Below are positions 1 through 8,009 of a DNA stretch of 16,164 bases, piece after piece. Position numbers and translations under genes: made by a program. The notes under the pieces are model-generated. The model did not search any database and had not been told where the DNA came from. It saw nothing but the letters and a program-made list of their open reading frames with translations. The first letter of the stretch is position 1; every line of letters begins with the position of its first letter. Source of the DNA: CAYJPA01 sp964371945 (lineage in GTDB: Bacteria > Chloroflexota > Chloroflexia > Thermomicrobiales > UBA6265); NCBI GenBank assembly GCA_964371945.1, contig CAYJPA010000107.1, forward strand, positions 1-16,164. Direction: 5' to 3'.

Positions 1-268
1 TGCTCGATCTGGTCCCCGTTGTCACCTAGTCACCGTTAGCTTGATGCGTATGGGGCAGACTACCGTGTGCCCTGGTTATCGCCCTCACTGTCAATATGGA
101 AAGACCTTGCTGGTGGACGATCTCGCCCGATCGGGAATGACTCCTTCCACCGCTCCAAGAGACCCATGAAGCCGCCGTCCCCGCGACAGTGCTAGGGTTG
201 TGTCAGCACGTTCTCAGGTTTTGCTCTCTGTCTCGTGGCATGCGAGACGGCGTCGAGAGCGTTTCGTG
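1..268. other. left-edge region with no convincing gene
   Basis: I see no coding signal, RNA gene or repeat that I can name here. A GTG at 200 opens the frame of the downstream M15 peptidase, but its only SD-like string (AGGG, 194-197) is two bases from the GTG. The 23 residues it would add are rich in arginine and look unlike the family. The stretch more likely holds the leader of the peptidase gene. Confidence 0.4.
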
Positions 269-736
269 GTGAATCCAGTGTCCAAATCAGCGTTGCTGAA
301 GGAATCGGTTCCGGATAGGGATTGGGAAAAGCTCAATCCTTGCTTTGCCCGTATTGTCGAGCAGCTCATCCTCCAGGCGCGGGCAGCCGGGCTCGATGTG
401 CACCTGTTCGAAGGCTATCGCTCGCGAGAACGCCAGCAGTGGCTCTACGGCCGGGGCCGCAACAGGGCCGGCGGCATCGTCACCAGAGCCGACGGGGTGG
501 AACGTCAAAGTTGGCATCAGGTCGGTCTCGCCGCGGACCTTTATTTTCGTGACAAGTCTGGCCGCTGGGTACCACCGAATCGCACACCGGTTGCCCGATG
601 GGAGCAGTTGGCCAAAATCGCGAGGGAGTCGGGATTAGTCTGCGGCAACGACTGGAAAATGCGCGATCGGGCTCACTTCGAGGCCCCGTACTTTGCGGAC
701 CTGACGCCCGATCAACTCGCCGCCTGCAGAGACTAA
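269..736 (+). CDS. M15-family zinc peptidase (VanY / endolysin-like)
   Basis: Predicted cell-wall peptidase of the LAS group that cleaves D-Ala-D-Ala or L-Ala-D-Glu bonds in peptidoglycan peptides. From the GTG at 269 (155 aa), a GYRS motif lies near residue 50, followed by SWHQVGLAADLYF with zinc ligands His83 and Asp90, and a late HFE motif with His136. This is the H, D, H ligand set and order of M15 enzymes. I chose GTG 269 because GAGAG lies about 9 bases upstream; GTG 266, GTG 278 and GTG 200 (178 aa) are alternatives. No signal peptide or membrane segment is visible, which fits a phage-type endolysin or a non-classically exported enzyme better than VanY. No other phage gene lies nearby. 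The next gene is a broken MFS exporter, so there is no operon context. The family call is firm; the exact substrate is not known. Confidence 0.82.
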   Translation: MNPVSKSALLKESVPDRDWEKLNPCFARIVEQLILQARAAGLDVHLFEGYRSRERQQWLYGRGRNRAGGIVTRADGVERQSWHQVGLAADLYFRDKSGRWVPPNRTPVARWEQLAKIARESGLVCGNDWKMRDRAHFEAPYFADLTPDQLAACRD

Positions 737-795
737 CGGTAAACTCATTTCAATCTTGCGTTAATTTTCGCGGTCGTTTCATACTGTAACTGTAG

Positions 796-1338
796 ATCAG
801 CATCGCCATCTCCGGGATCACCGGCATGTTGCTGACCGGTCCGATCGCCGCGGTGCTCCCCTTGCTGGTCGAGGAGGAGTTTGAGGGCAGCGTCCGGACG
901 TTGGCGATGCTCAGCGCGCTCCTCGCGGTTGGCGCTGCAGGAACTGCAATCTGCTTTGGGCGAACGATCCGACCGCGGCGCCGTGGTCCTTTGATCTACG
1001 GCTGCTGGGCGGTGGCCGCCCTCGCGGTGGCGGCACTGGGACTGCCGTTCCCAGTCGCTGCGGCTGGTTTCGCGGCGCTCATTCTGGGGGCGGCGGAAGC
1101 AGGAGTCGTGTTGGCCTGGCTGAGCACGCTTCAGGAACTGGTGCCACGGGAGCGATTGGGACGGGTTGCGAGCATCGAAGCTCTCGGCTCGCTTGCCCTG
1201 GCACCCGTTGGCAATGCTCTGGCCGGCGTGGTGGCAGACCACTTCGGAGCGGCGCTCGTCTTCGTCGCGGGCGGAGTGATCGGCGCCGCCGTCATCGCGC
1301 TCGGCTTTCTGCACGCTGTGATCCGCGCGTTGGATTGA
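796..1338 (+). pseudogene. MFS exporter, C-terminal remnant
   Basis: C-terminal part of a major facilitator superfamily permease, closest in feel to the MFS_3 / EntS-like exporters. About five hydrophobic helices are visible. A typical late cytoplasmic loop (LQELVPRERLGRVASIEALG) precedes the last two helices. Full-length family members have about 400 residues and 12 helices; only about 180 codons remain. The first ATG is at 826, but ten further family-like codons lie in frame upstream, back to the in-frame TAG at 793-795. The homology therefore stops at a break, not at a start codon. No SD precedes the ATG. The front half is absent from the window, so this is most likely a deletion product that cannot transport alone. 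The family call is solid; 'pseudogene' is inferred from length. Confidence 0.75.
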
Positions 1339-1428
1339 AGAACATCAGACTGCATAAGCGATCCCGCACGGGCGATACTGTGCCGGTGCAACTCAAACTT
1401 CTCGGTTCGAGCTCGATGCGAGGTGGCC

Positions 1429-2556
1429 ATGAAGATTACGGCGGTCGAGGCAGAAATCTGGCGCATCCCGTTTGCCGGAGAGGTGCGGCCGGCCTGGTCT
1501 CCCGGAGCGATCTGGTGCGAGAAATCGACCACGGTCTACCGGATCCACACGGATGAAGGTTTGACCGGAATCGGGGCCGGCGGAGGCTCGCCTCAGATCG
1601 TCCGCGATCGCATTGCCCCCAAACTCATCGGCATTGATCCGTTCATGATCGAGCGTATCTTCCGGATTGTGGTCAATTGGGGCGGAGGAATCGCCGCCGT
1701 ACGAACCGCCTGCGGCATTGAAATGGCGCTCTGGGATCTGGTCGGCAAGGCAGCCAATCTTCCGCTTTACAAACTCTGGGGTGTCGACAAGGATCGCGTT
1801 CGCGCCTACGCCAGCCTGGTCGAACTGCGCTCACCCGAGCAGCGGGCCGAGGACGCCCTGCGTTTCCTCGATGCCGGGTACCGCGCGATCAAGCTCCGCC
1901 TGCACGCGCCGACGATGAAGGAAGACATCGCTCAGGTCGAGGCCGTCCGCGCGGCCGTGGGCGACCGGATGGAGATCATGGCCGACGCCAACCAGGCGCA
2001 GGAGCCGGGCACACCTGGGAGCGAGAACGATCTCGTTTGGGGATACGATCGAGCGCTGGCGACCTGCCGTGAGCTTGCGCCGCTCGGCCTGACCTGGATG
2101 GAAGAACCACTCGGCCGTTTCGAATTCGACAACCTGCGTCGCCTAGCCGCGGCGAGCGATATACCGATCGCCGGCGGCGAAAACAACGTCGGGCTTCACG
2201 AGTTCCGCTGGATGATCGACCAGGATTGCTACGACGTCGTGCAACCGGATGCGGCGGTTTCAGCCGGACTCGGCGGACTACGCAAGATCGCCGCCTACGC
2301 GGAGCTGCATCAGAAGCAGATCGCGCCGCACCACGGCGGCAGCGGAGCCGGTGTCGCCGCTCACCTGCACCTAAGCGCCACCTGTCGCAATTCACCGTAC
2401 GTGGAATTGTTGCAGGAGCCACCGTTCCTGCCTGTCGAAACGTTCCAGGGCTTGATCGCCGAGCCGCTGGTTCCCGATTCCGAAGGCAACGTGCACCTGC
2501 CCGACAAGCCCGGATTGGGCGTCGAGCTCAACACGTCATTGGAGCGCGTGGGATAG
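1429..2556 (+). CDS. enolase-superfamily enzyme, mandelate racemase subgroup
   Basis: A 375-aa protein with the capping domain (about residues 1-115) followed by the (beta/alpha)7-beta barrel. Metal ligands are visible as Asp186 (MADAN), Glu225 (MEEPL) and Glu251 (GGENN). The catalytic dyad His301-Asp274 (APHHGG, QPDAA) has the spacing of mandelate racemase. On the second strand the usual KxK is K155-x-R157, so the position of the S-face lysine carries arginine. Proteins of this type abstract the proton alpha to a carboxylate, and most are acid-sugar dehydratases. With the His-Asp dyad intact and the lysine replaced, a dehydratase is more likely than a racemase (inference). The start is ATG 1429, with GAGG ending 5 bases upstream; GTG 1423 would add two residues. 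The gene stands alone: a broken exporter lies upstream, and it converges with the M24 peptidase 39 bp downstream. The substrate cannot be read from the sequence. Confidence 0.9.
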   Translation: MKITAVEAEIWRIPFAGEVRPAWSPGAIWCEKSTTVYRIHTDEGLTGIGAGGGSPQIVRDRIAPKLIGIDPFMIERIFRIVVNWGGGIAAVRTACGIEMALWDLVGKAANLPLYKLWGVDKDRVRAYASLVELRSPEQRAEDALRFLDAGYRAIKLRLHAPTMKEDIAQVEAVRAAVGDRMEIMADANQAQEPGTPGSENDLVWGYDRALATCRELAPLGLTWMEEPLGRFEFDNLRRLAAASDIPIAGGENNVGLHEFRWMIDQDCYDVVQPDAAVSAGLGGLRKIAAYAELHQKQIAPHHGGSGAGVAAHLHLSATCRNSPYVELLQEPPFLPVETFQGLIAEPLVPDSEGNVHLPDKPGLGVELNTSLERVG

Positions 2557-2595
2557 CGCCGTTTGTGGATGGGTTATCGACAATCGGCGGTGCAC

Positions 2596-3837
2596 TCACA
2601 CCACGAATAGGTCGTGCGAGATGATCGATTCGCTGGTGAGCACCTCGTGGCCGGACTCAGTGATGAGCACGCTGTCCTCGAGACCGAATTTGCCCCCGGC
2701 CAGGTGAAAGGGCGTCACACCGCGCAGGCTGACGAACGGCTCGATGCTGAGCACCATCCCCGCTTCCAGCGGTGTCTGATTGTGGAACGAGAGTCCGGGG
2801 CGCTCGTGCACATCCAGCCCAACGCCATGACCGATCGCCTCCCAGCCCGCCTCGTGGCACCAATCGACAAACGATCCATAGCCGCATCGCCGGAGCACAT
2901 CGAAGGCCGCGGTCACGACATCGCTCGGTTTCGCGCCAGGGGCGAGCAGCGCCGTCGCGGTCTCGATCGCTTCGCGCGCGATCTCGTAATCGCGTGCGTC
3001 ATCGTCGACCGGTGGCCCGATGCTCGCCATGCGCTTGAAGTCGCACCAGTAGCCATCAACGATGCAGCCGCCGTCGAACTGGACGAGATCGCCACGTTGG
3101 ATACGGTAGTCCGAGGGCGTTGCATCGGCCCACATCCGGCGCGGTCCCGCGTAATTCGTCATGAACCGGATTTCGGTCGCTCCCAGTTCGAAACAACGGG
3201 CCGACATGATCCGGGTCAGCTCCATTTCGGTCATGCCGGGGATGAGCGAATCGAACCCGTGGCGAACTGCCTCGGCGCTGATTTGCGCCGCCCGCCGCAG
3301 CCGATCGATCTCCGCGGCGGATTTCACCGCGCGGACCTCCATGATTGCGTCGGAGCCATCCGCCCAGCGCACATCGGGCAACGCATCGCGCAGTTGCAGC
3401 ACATGGTGAACGCCCATGTGCGGATGCATGTCGCTTGATCGCTCCATCCCGATCGTTCCGGTCGCCAGACCCTTTTCGCGCAGGGTTTTGGAGAGCAGTT
3501 CGACTCCCGGTGACTCCTTGCTCATGTACATGTTCTTGGGCCAGTCCCAGAAACGCTTGTCCGCGATCCACGTCGTGGCGGCAACCGGGAAGGCATTGGT
3601 ACAGAGGAAGACGGGATCGATCGCCTCCTCTCGCGGGAGAATCGCGAAGAAGTAGTAGTGATGCAGTGCGAAGACCTCGGCATGGAAACCGGTGAAGTAA
3701 CGGTGGTTGGCGCGATTGGTCACGAGCATCGCATCGATCTCGTACCGCTCCATGGCCAATCGCAATTTGGCAAACCGCTGACGGTACTCCTCGAGCGGAA
3801 AATCGGGATACTGCGGCTGATCCACATGCTTCTCCAT
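2596..3837 (-). CDS. M24-family metallopeptidase (Xaa-Pro aminopeptidase / creatinase-like)
   Basis: A 413-aa protein with a creatinase-type N-terminal domain (about 15-165) and a C-terminal pita-bread domain (about 175-400). All five dinuclear metal ligands are present: Asp255 (FDGG), Asp266 (CDFKR), His337 (GHGVGLDVHERPG), Glu366 (SIEP) and Glu387 (LEDSVL). It should therefore be active as an aminopeptidase P/prolidase-like enzyme or a related C-N hydrolase. The length matches the family. No signal peptide is seen, so it is cytoplasmic. The ATG has no clear SD: the bases just upstream read CTCCTTCC, the complement of an SD. The first 29 codons and about 40 bp of leader are repeated near 12875-13000, and the conserved start supports this ATG. 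The gene is convergent with the enolase-superfamily gene. The substrate is unknown. Confidence 0.92.
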   Translation of the reverse strand: MEKHVDQPQYPDFPLEEYRQRFAKLRLAMERYEIDAMLVTNRANHRYFTGFHAEVFALHHYYFFAILPREEAIDPVFLCTNAFPVAATTWIADKRFWDWPKNMYMSKESPGVELLSKTLREKGLATGTIGMERSSDMHPHMGVHHVLQLRDALPDVRWADGSDAIMEVRAVKSAAEIDRLRRAAQISAEAVRHGFDSLIPGMTEMELTRIMSARCFELGATEIRFMTNYAGPRRMWADATPSDYRIQRGDLVQFDGGCIVDGYWCDFKRMASIGPPVDDDARDYEIAREAIETATALLAPGAKPSDVVTAAFDVLRRCGYGSFVDWCHEAGWEAIGHGVGLDVHERPGLSFHNQTPLEAGMVLSIEPFVSLRGVTPFHLAGGKFGLEDSVLITESGHEVLTSESIISHDLFVV

Positions 3838-4087
3838 GAATGGAAGGAGACACCCCGACCGGCGCTGAATCTGGGACTTCCGCAGATGCTATCAGTACTC
3901 GACTAAATCGGATGGAGTACCGAAAGGGTCGAATCGGGGGAACGAGTTGCCTTCGATTACGATCGTGGAGCACAGAGGTCTTGCACGCGCTTGGGTCGAG
4001 TTGCCGGCAGGAACATTGACGCTGTCTTCAATCGATCCGTCGCCGGTATGCACGGCCTCGCGCTCTTCTCCCGCGTCTGCGTGCGGC
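3750..4087. repeat. diverged direct repeat, left copy (M24 5' end plus upstream region)
   Basis: This segment covers codons 1-29 of the M24 gene and about 250 bp upstream of it. It matches 12875-13177 in the same orientation. The best part is the start codon and leader, with about 37 of 40 bases identical just above the ATG. Weaker islands reach an AT-poorer block around 4028-4085 that reads ARRRGRRARGR on the - strand, against ARRRRRRARGR in the right copy. The boundaries are approximate, by eye. The similarity ends where the IS3-type remnant begins. Confidence 0.75.
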
Positions 4088-4094
4088 ATTCATT

Positions 4095-4332
4095 TGCCCG
4101 TCGTCGTCGTCGAATCGTTCAACGGCCATGTTCAGTCCGAGTATCTTGACCAGCATTGGTTCAAGAGCGTGGAGGAGGTGAAACAGACGATCGAGCGGAG
4201 GACGACCACACGGAACGGCCTCATCGGTCGTTGAAACAAGCCACCCCGGCGGCCTTCGCCGCAGCCTGGACGAACCCAAACCGGCCCCCAGACGAACGCT
4301 TCGGCTGGACAAAACCAAGGGGGCAGGCATAA
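4095..4332 (+). pseudogene. IS3-type transposase (OrfB) C-terminal remnant, frameshifted
   Basis: The tail of an rve-type (DDE) transposase. It reads VVVESFNG, with the ESFNG block that carries the catalytic glutamate in IS3-family OrfB proteins. It continues as EYLDQHWFKSVEEVKQTIER, a typical helix of the family. Near 4195-4200 the frame breaks. One frame over it resumes as TERPHRSLKQATPAAFAAAW, matching the usual YNxxRPHxxLG ending, and stops at TAA 4330-4332. The first two acidic residues and all of OrfA are missing. The remnant cannot transpose. It sits exactly between the left direct repeat and the CoA-transferase gene, so it marks a rearrangement joint. I could not define a terminal inverted repeat downstream. 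Confidence 0.82.
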
Positions 4333-4395
4333 TTGCTGAAAAGTTGACTTTGGAGGTGGTTCGCACATAGAGGTTCACTCCACCGAGACTCGTGG

Positions 4396-5583
4396 CTAGA
4401 TCGCACCTGTCTGACGCAAGTCGTTGATCTGCCGATCAGAGAGCCCCAGGTATTCCTTGAGAATCGCCTCACTATCTGCTCCCATGGGTGGTGCTGGCGT
4501 GTGCTTGCGTTGGGGACCTGGGAATCGTACCGCCGAAGCCGTCTGCCGAATCGAACCGAATGTTGGATGTTCAACGTGAACCAAGAGATCCCTCGCGAGT
4601 ACCTGTTCGTCCTCAAGTGCAGCCTGAACATCTTTTATAGGGGCGCAAGGAACCACTTCACGTAGCCGGGCAAGCCACCAGGCGGTGGTCTCCTTTTTGA
4701 ATTCCGCCTTGAGTTTTGGGATGAGGGTTTCCCGATGCTCGTACCGGTCGAGAAACGTCCGGAATCGTGAGTCCTCACGGATATCCGGCACATCCATTCT
4801 ATCCACCAGCGCGGTCCAGAACTTCTCCTTTGCGCACATGATCACAATATGTCCATCACATGTAGCAAAGACCTGCGAAGGGTACAGGGTTGGATGTGAA
4901 GAATCCGGTAACCGCTCCGGGCGAAAATCGCTGTTCAACGTCCAGGCGGCGAGGTAATTGAGCATGCTCACCGCGGTATCGAGCAGTCCGACATCGACGT
5001 CGCACCCTTTACCGTTCGTTCTTGCTTGCAAAATACCGGTGACTATGGCCAATGCCGCCGCCAATCCGCCCGCAAAGTCCACGAACGAAACGCCGCCCCT
5101 GGCAGGCGGTCCACCTGGTTCGCCGGTGAGGCTCATGAACCCCGCATAAGCCTGGATCAAGTAATCGTACCCAGGCTCAGACTGACGAGGACCAGTCAGG
5201 CCATAACCTGAGAGTGAAACGCAAACAATCGCCTGATTGAACTGGCTTAGAGCATCGTAGGTGAGTCCCAGTTTGCCCGGCTGATCCCCGCGCAAATTGT
5301 TGAAGACCGCATCTGAGACGCGTACAAGTTCGTGAAGGATTGTCTGTCCTTCCGGATGACGCAGGTTGAGCGTCAGGCTACGGGAGTTTCGATTGAGCGA
5401 CTGATAGTAGAGACTGTCGCCGTCAATGGCACCAGGGGGAACCGATCGGCCGACATCGCCGCCAGTCGCAGGACTCTCAATTTTGATGACTTCCGCGCCG
5501 AGATCGGCGAGTTGGGTCATGCCATATGGACCGGCGCCAAATTGAGAAACCGCCAAAATTCTGACGTTCGAGAGTGGAAGCAT
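4396..5583 (-). CDS. class III (CaiB/BaiF) acyl-CoA transferase
   Basis: A 395-aa CoA-transferase of family III, the usual length. These cytoplasmic enzymes move CoA between carboxylic acids through a covalent aspartyl-CoA intermediate. The N-terminal Rossmann-like half shows FGAGPYGMTQLADLGAEVIK at about 15-34. The catalytic aspartate is Asp169, in SFVDFAGGLAAALAI, before the TGILQARTNGKG stretch typical of the family. Its ATG shares one base with the stop of the upstream MaoC gene (TAATG), so translation is likely coupled. It is the last gene of the - strand cluster. Pairing with a MaoC hydratase recalls itaconate and mesaconate pathways (CoA-transferase plus hydratase), but no citramalyl-CoA or malyl-CoA lyase is in the window. 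The acid it activates is unknown. Members of this family are also called racemases or carnitine CoA-transferases, so substrate names should be avoided. Confidence 0.92.
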   Translation of the reverse strand: MLPLSNVRILAVSQFGAGPYGMTQLADLGAEVIKIESPATGGDVGRSVPPGAIDGDSLYYQSLNRNSRSLTLNLRHPEGQTILHELVRVSDAVFNNLRGDQPGKLGLTYDALSQFNQAIVCVSLSGYGLTGPRQSEPGYDYLIQAYAGFMSLTGEPGGPPARGGVSFVDFAGGLAAALAIVTGILQARTNGKGCDVDVGLLDTAVSMLNYLAAWTLNSDFRPERLPDSSHPTLYPSQVFATCDGHIVIMCAKEKFWTALVDRMDVPDIREDSRFRTFLDRYEHRETLIPKLKAEFKKETTAWWLARLREVVPCAPIKDVQAALEDEQVLARDLLVHVEHPTFGSIRQTASAVRFPGPQRKHTPAPPMGADSEAILKEYLGLSDRQINDLRQTGAI

Positions 5584-6071
5584 TATGTCGCCGCGTCCGG
5601 TGGAACGAGTGGTTGCGCGGAGGATCGTTTTGGTACGAGCAGGCTCCGACGGAACACCAAAACCGTGTCACGATGCTGGTTTCGCGCCCGAGTCTCCACC
5701 GTTACGATGCCTCGATCGGGCTTGCTCTGCGACTCTCGTTTGTCCAGCACAAGTGTTTCCGCATAGAGCGTGTCGCCAATGAAAACCGGTGCGGTGTGTT
5801 TGACCGCCTCATACTCCAGGTTCACGATTGCCCGCCCGGAAATATCTGAAACACTCATTCCGACCGCGACGCTGAACACCAAGGTTCCCACCACGACACG
5901 TTGGCCGTGCTGCGATTGAGCCGCATAGTTCGCATCGAGATGCAAGGGATGGTGGTTCATGGTTAGCAGCGAAAAGAGCTGATTGTCCGATTCCGTAATA
6001 GTCCTCCCCGGTACATGGGTAAAGCGTTGACCCTTCTCGAATTCTTCGTAAACTCGTCCGAACGACCCCAC
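5583..6071 (-). CDS. MaoC-type enoyl-CoA hydratase (hotdog fold)
   Basis: A single-hotdog protein of 162 aa, expected to add or remove water on a CoA thioester as a homodimer. The hydratase signature region reads TITESDNQLFSLL then TMNHHPLHLD (about residues 25-46). The catalytic histidine of R-hydratases aligns with His44. The partner aspartate of PhaJ-type enzymes aligns with Asn39, a change I associate with a MaoC subgroup found beside CaiB transferases and CitE-like lyases. I chose GTG 6071 because GGAGGA lies about 5 bases upstream; GTG 6083 would put that SD inside the gene. It lies 26 bp after the DppC-like gene and overlaps the CoA-transferase start by one base. The product is likely a hydroxyacyl-CoA, perhaps from a branched dicarboxylyl-CoA (inference). 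Confidence 0.85.
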   Translation of the reverse strand: MGSFGRVYEEFEKGQRFTHVPGRTITESDNQLFSLLTMNHHPLHLDANYAAQSQHGQRVVVGTLVFSVAVGMSVSDISGRAIVNLEYEAVKHTAPVFIGDTLYAETLVLDKRESQSKPDRGIVTVETRARNQHRDTVLVFRRSLLVPKRSSAQPLVPPDAAT

Positions 6072-6097
6072 TCTTTCCTCCACGTATCAAATTCCTT

Positions 6098-7015
6098 TTA
6101 TCGCTGCCGCATTCGGGGATCAAGCGCGTCCCGTAAGGCATCTCCAAACAAGTTGAATCCGAGCACGGTGATCGATATTGCCAGGCCGGGAAAGATAGCG
6201 ACGAATGGCGCCGTTTCCATGTACTTGCGACCCGCGCCCAACATGGCGCCCCAGGATGCCATCGGCGGCTGCGTGCCCAGTCCCAAGAACGAAAGCGCGG
6301 CCTCTGCAAGTATCGCGGTCGAAAGCAATAACGTGCACTGAACGATGACCGGCGCCGCAATGTTTGGTACGACATGCTTCATTATCATACGAGCAGAGCC
6401 CACACCAATGGTTCTCCCGGCCTCGACATATTGCTCCTGCGTTACCTGGAGCGTCGCGCCTCGCACGACCCGGGCAATCGCGGGCGCGTACACGATGCCG
6501 ATTGCGATCATCGCCGTTGACGTGCTCGCGCCCAATACCGTGGCCAGTGCGATCACCAGGATCAGCGCGGGAAACGCGAGCAGAATGTCGACCAACCGTT
6601 GAACGAAGCTGTCCACGATCCCCGTGTAATACCCGGAAACCACTCCCAAAAAGCCGCCGATTGCGAGAGCAATACCGACCGAGATGAGTCCGACCTGAAG
6701 TGACACTCGTGCGCCGTAAACGAGGCGACTGAAGACATCTCTCCCAAATTCATCCGTGCCGAGCCAGTACGTAGCGCTCGGAAATTCCAACCTGCGGCCA
6801 GGTTGTTCGTCCACCGAATAGGGGGCGATGATGGGCGCCGCAATCGCGACCACAATGAGCAGAGCAATGACGGTGAATCCAATCAGCCCGATCGGCTCGC
6901 GCATTGTCCGCCGAAACGAATCCGAGGCGGCCCCTCGAGCACTGCCCACGGGTGCTACGTCATTGTCCTTGAGGCTGATCGTTGACAATTCGCTCGCCCG
7001 CGCTGAACCGCTCAC
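6098..7015 (-). CDS. DppC/OppC-type ABC transporter permease
   Basis: A 305-aa inner-membrane permease of a peptide/nickel-type ABC importer. After a polar cytoplasmic N-terminus of about 40 residues comes a first TM helix (about 42-62). The hallmark GTDEFGRDVFSRLVYGARVS (86-105) follows, then a BPD_transp_1 domain with about five more helices. The EAA loop that docks the ATPase is visible at about 198-222 (EAGRTIGVGSARMIMKHVVP), followed by FLGLGTQPPMASWG (243-256). The GTG start has GGGAG about 8 bases upstream, and the gene begins 15 bp after the DppB-like stop. No ATPase gene follows: the next gene is a MaoC hydratase. The permease must therefore borrow ATPases encoded elsewhere, or the system has lost them. 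Confidence 0.93.
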   Translation of the reverse strand: MSGSARASELSTISLKDNDVAPVGSARGAASDSFRRTMREPIGLIGFTVIALLIVVAIAAPIIAPYSVDEQPGRRLEFPSATYWLGTDEFGRDVFSRLVYGARVSLQVGLISVGIALAIGGFLGVVSGYYTGIVDSFVQRLVDILLAFPALILVIALATVLGASTSTAMIAIGIVYAPAIARVVRGATLQVTQEQYVEAGRTIGVGSARMIMKHVVPNIAAPVIVQCTLLLSTAILAEAALSFLGLGTQPPMASWGAMLGAGRKYMETAPFVAIFPGLAISITVLGFNLFGDALRDALDPRMRQR

Positions 7016-7030
7016 GAGCGATCTCCCGGT

Positions 7031-7981
7031 CTATCCATAACGAATGCGCGGGTCGATGTACACGTAGAGAAGATCGACAAGCAAATTAATGAGGACGAAC
7101 GCGACGGCCACAAAGAGGACTCCTCCCTGCACGACGGGATAGTCGCGCTGATTGATCGCCGTCAAAATCATCCAGCCGATTCCAGGCAATCCAAAGATCT
7201 GCTCGATAACGACTGCGCCACCAAGGAGGTTGCCGATCTGGAGGCCGATTACGGTCACGACGGGAATAAGCGCATTGCGCAGGGCATGTCGAAGCACAAT
7301 GACACGCTCGCGTAGACCCTTTGACCAGGCCGTCCGCACGTAGTCCTGACTGAGCACCTCGAGCATGGACGATCGCGTCATCCGCATAACCACTGCGATG
7401 AGCGAAAGACTCAGCGCAATGACAGGCAGTACCAACTGCTGTAGGTTTTCAACTGGATCTTCGAACGGGCTAACCCAGATGAGCTTTGGGCTCCATGGAA
7501 TGTATAGGGCCGTCACGAGCAATAACATGATCGCTAGCCAGAAGCTCGGAATCGCGAGGCCAACCAATCCCACAAGATGCGCCACGACATCGGCGATACC
7601 GCCACGACGGGTGGCGGTGATGACTCCAAGCGGAACCGCGATCACGGTAGAAATAAGCACCGAGAGGAAGGCAAGTTCAATCGTCACCCCGGCACGATCG
7701 AGTACGAGCCCGAGCACTGGTTCCGAGGAGCGAAACGATACGCCCAGATCAAATCTCAGCAACGCGCCGAGCCACCGAGCATATTGGACATAGACTGGCG
7801 CATCAATCCCCAGTAATCTCCGCAACGTATCGCGTTGCTCGTCTGAAAACGACGCTTCTGTGCCAAGGAGGCTGTTGACCACGTCTCCCGGCAGAAAGCG
7901 CATGAGCACAAACACAAGCACTGAGATTCCAAACAATGTTGGAATCATCAGTGCCAATCTGCGGATGACATAGGCGTTCAT
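7031..7981 (-). CDS. DppB/OppB-type ABC transporter permease
   Basis: A 316-aa integral membrane permease that pairs with the downstream DppC-like subunit. It opens with the typical MNAYVIRRLALMIPTLFGIS helix, and FLPGDVV follows at about 29-35. About five further helices and an EAA-type loop (YVRTAWSKGLRERVIVLRHA, 214-233) complete the fold, and it ends with the family's LLYVYIDPRIRYG. I placed the start at ATG 7981, because the open frame above it (to 8038) is arginine-rich and overlaps the hydrolase gene. From 7981 the gap to that gene is 28 bp. The SD is weak. It is cotranscribed with the hydrolase and the binding protein. Confidence 0.93.
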   Translation of the reverse strand: MNAYVIRRLALMIPTLFGISVLVFVLMRFLPGDVVNSLLGTEASFSDEQRDTLRRLLGIDAPVYVQYARWLGALLRFDLGVSFRSSEPVLGLVLDRAGVTIELAFLSVLISTVIAVPLGVITATRRGGIADVVAHLVGLVGLAIPSFWLAIMLLLVTALYIPWSPKLIWVSPFEDPVENLQQLVLPVIALSLSLIAVVMRMTRSSMLEVLSQDYVRTAWSKGLRERVIVLRHALRNALIPVVTVIGLQIGNLLGGAVVIEQIFGLPGIGWMILTAINQRDYPVVQGGVLFVAVAFVLINLLVDLLYVYIDPRIRYG

Positions 7982-8009
7982 ATTGTTGTCAGGCTGTTCA
8001 TGAGGGCGC

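Noticed and set aside
1131..1532. - strand frame across the MFS fragment and enolase-type gene start
   Set aside because: Shadow frame. It crosses two + strand genes that carry clear family motifs.
2614..3438. 274-codon + strand frame opposite the M24 peptidase
   Set aside because: It is a shadow of a gene with all five metal ligands in order, and has no family motif.
3658..3906. + strand open frame whose GILRLIHMLLHEWKE segment recurs at 12872-13132, looking like a conserved small protein
   Set aside because: The similarity is the antisense of the M24 start region in the two direct repeats. Base changes follow third positions of the - strand frame, so that is the coded one.
3947..4094. first 50 codons of the open frame ahead of the transposase remnant
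   Set aside because: They fall in the direct repeat and do not resemble a transposase. The frame is open by chance and joins the remnant at the break.
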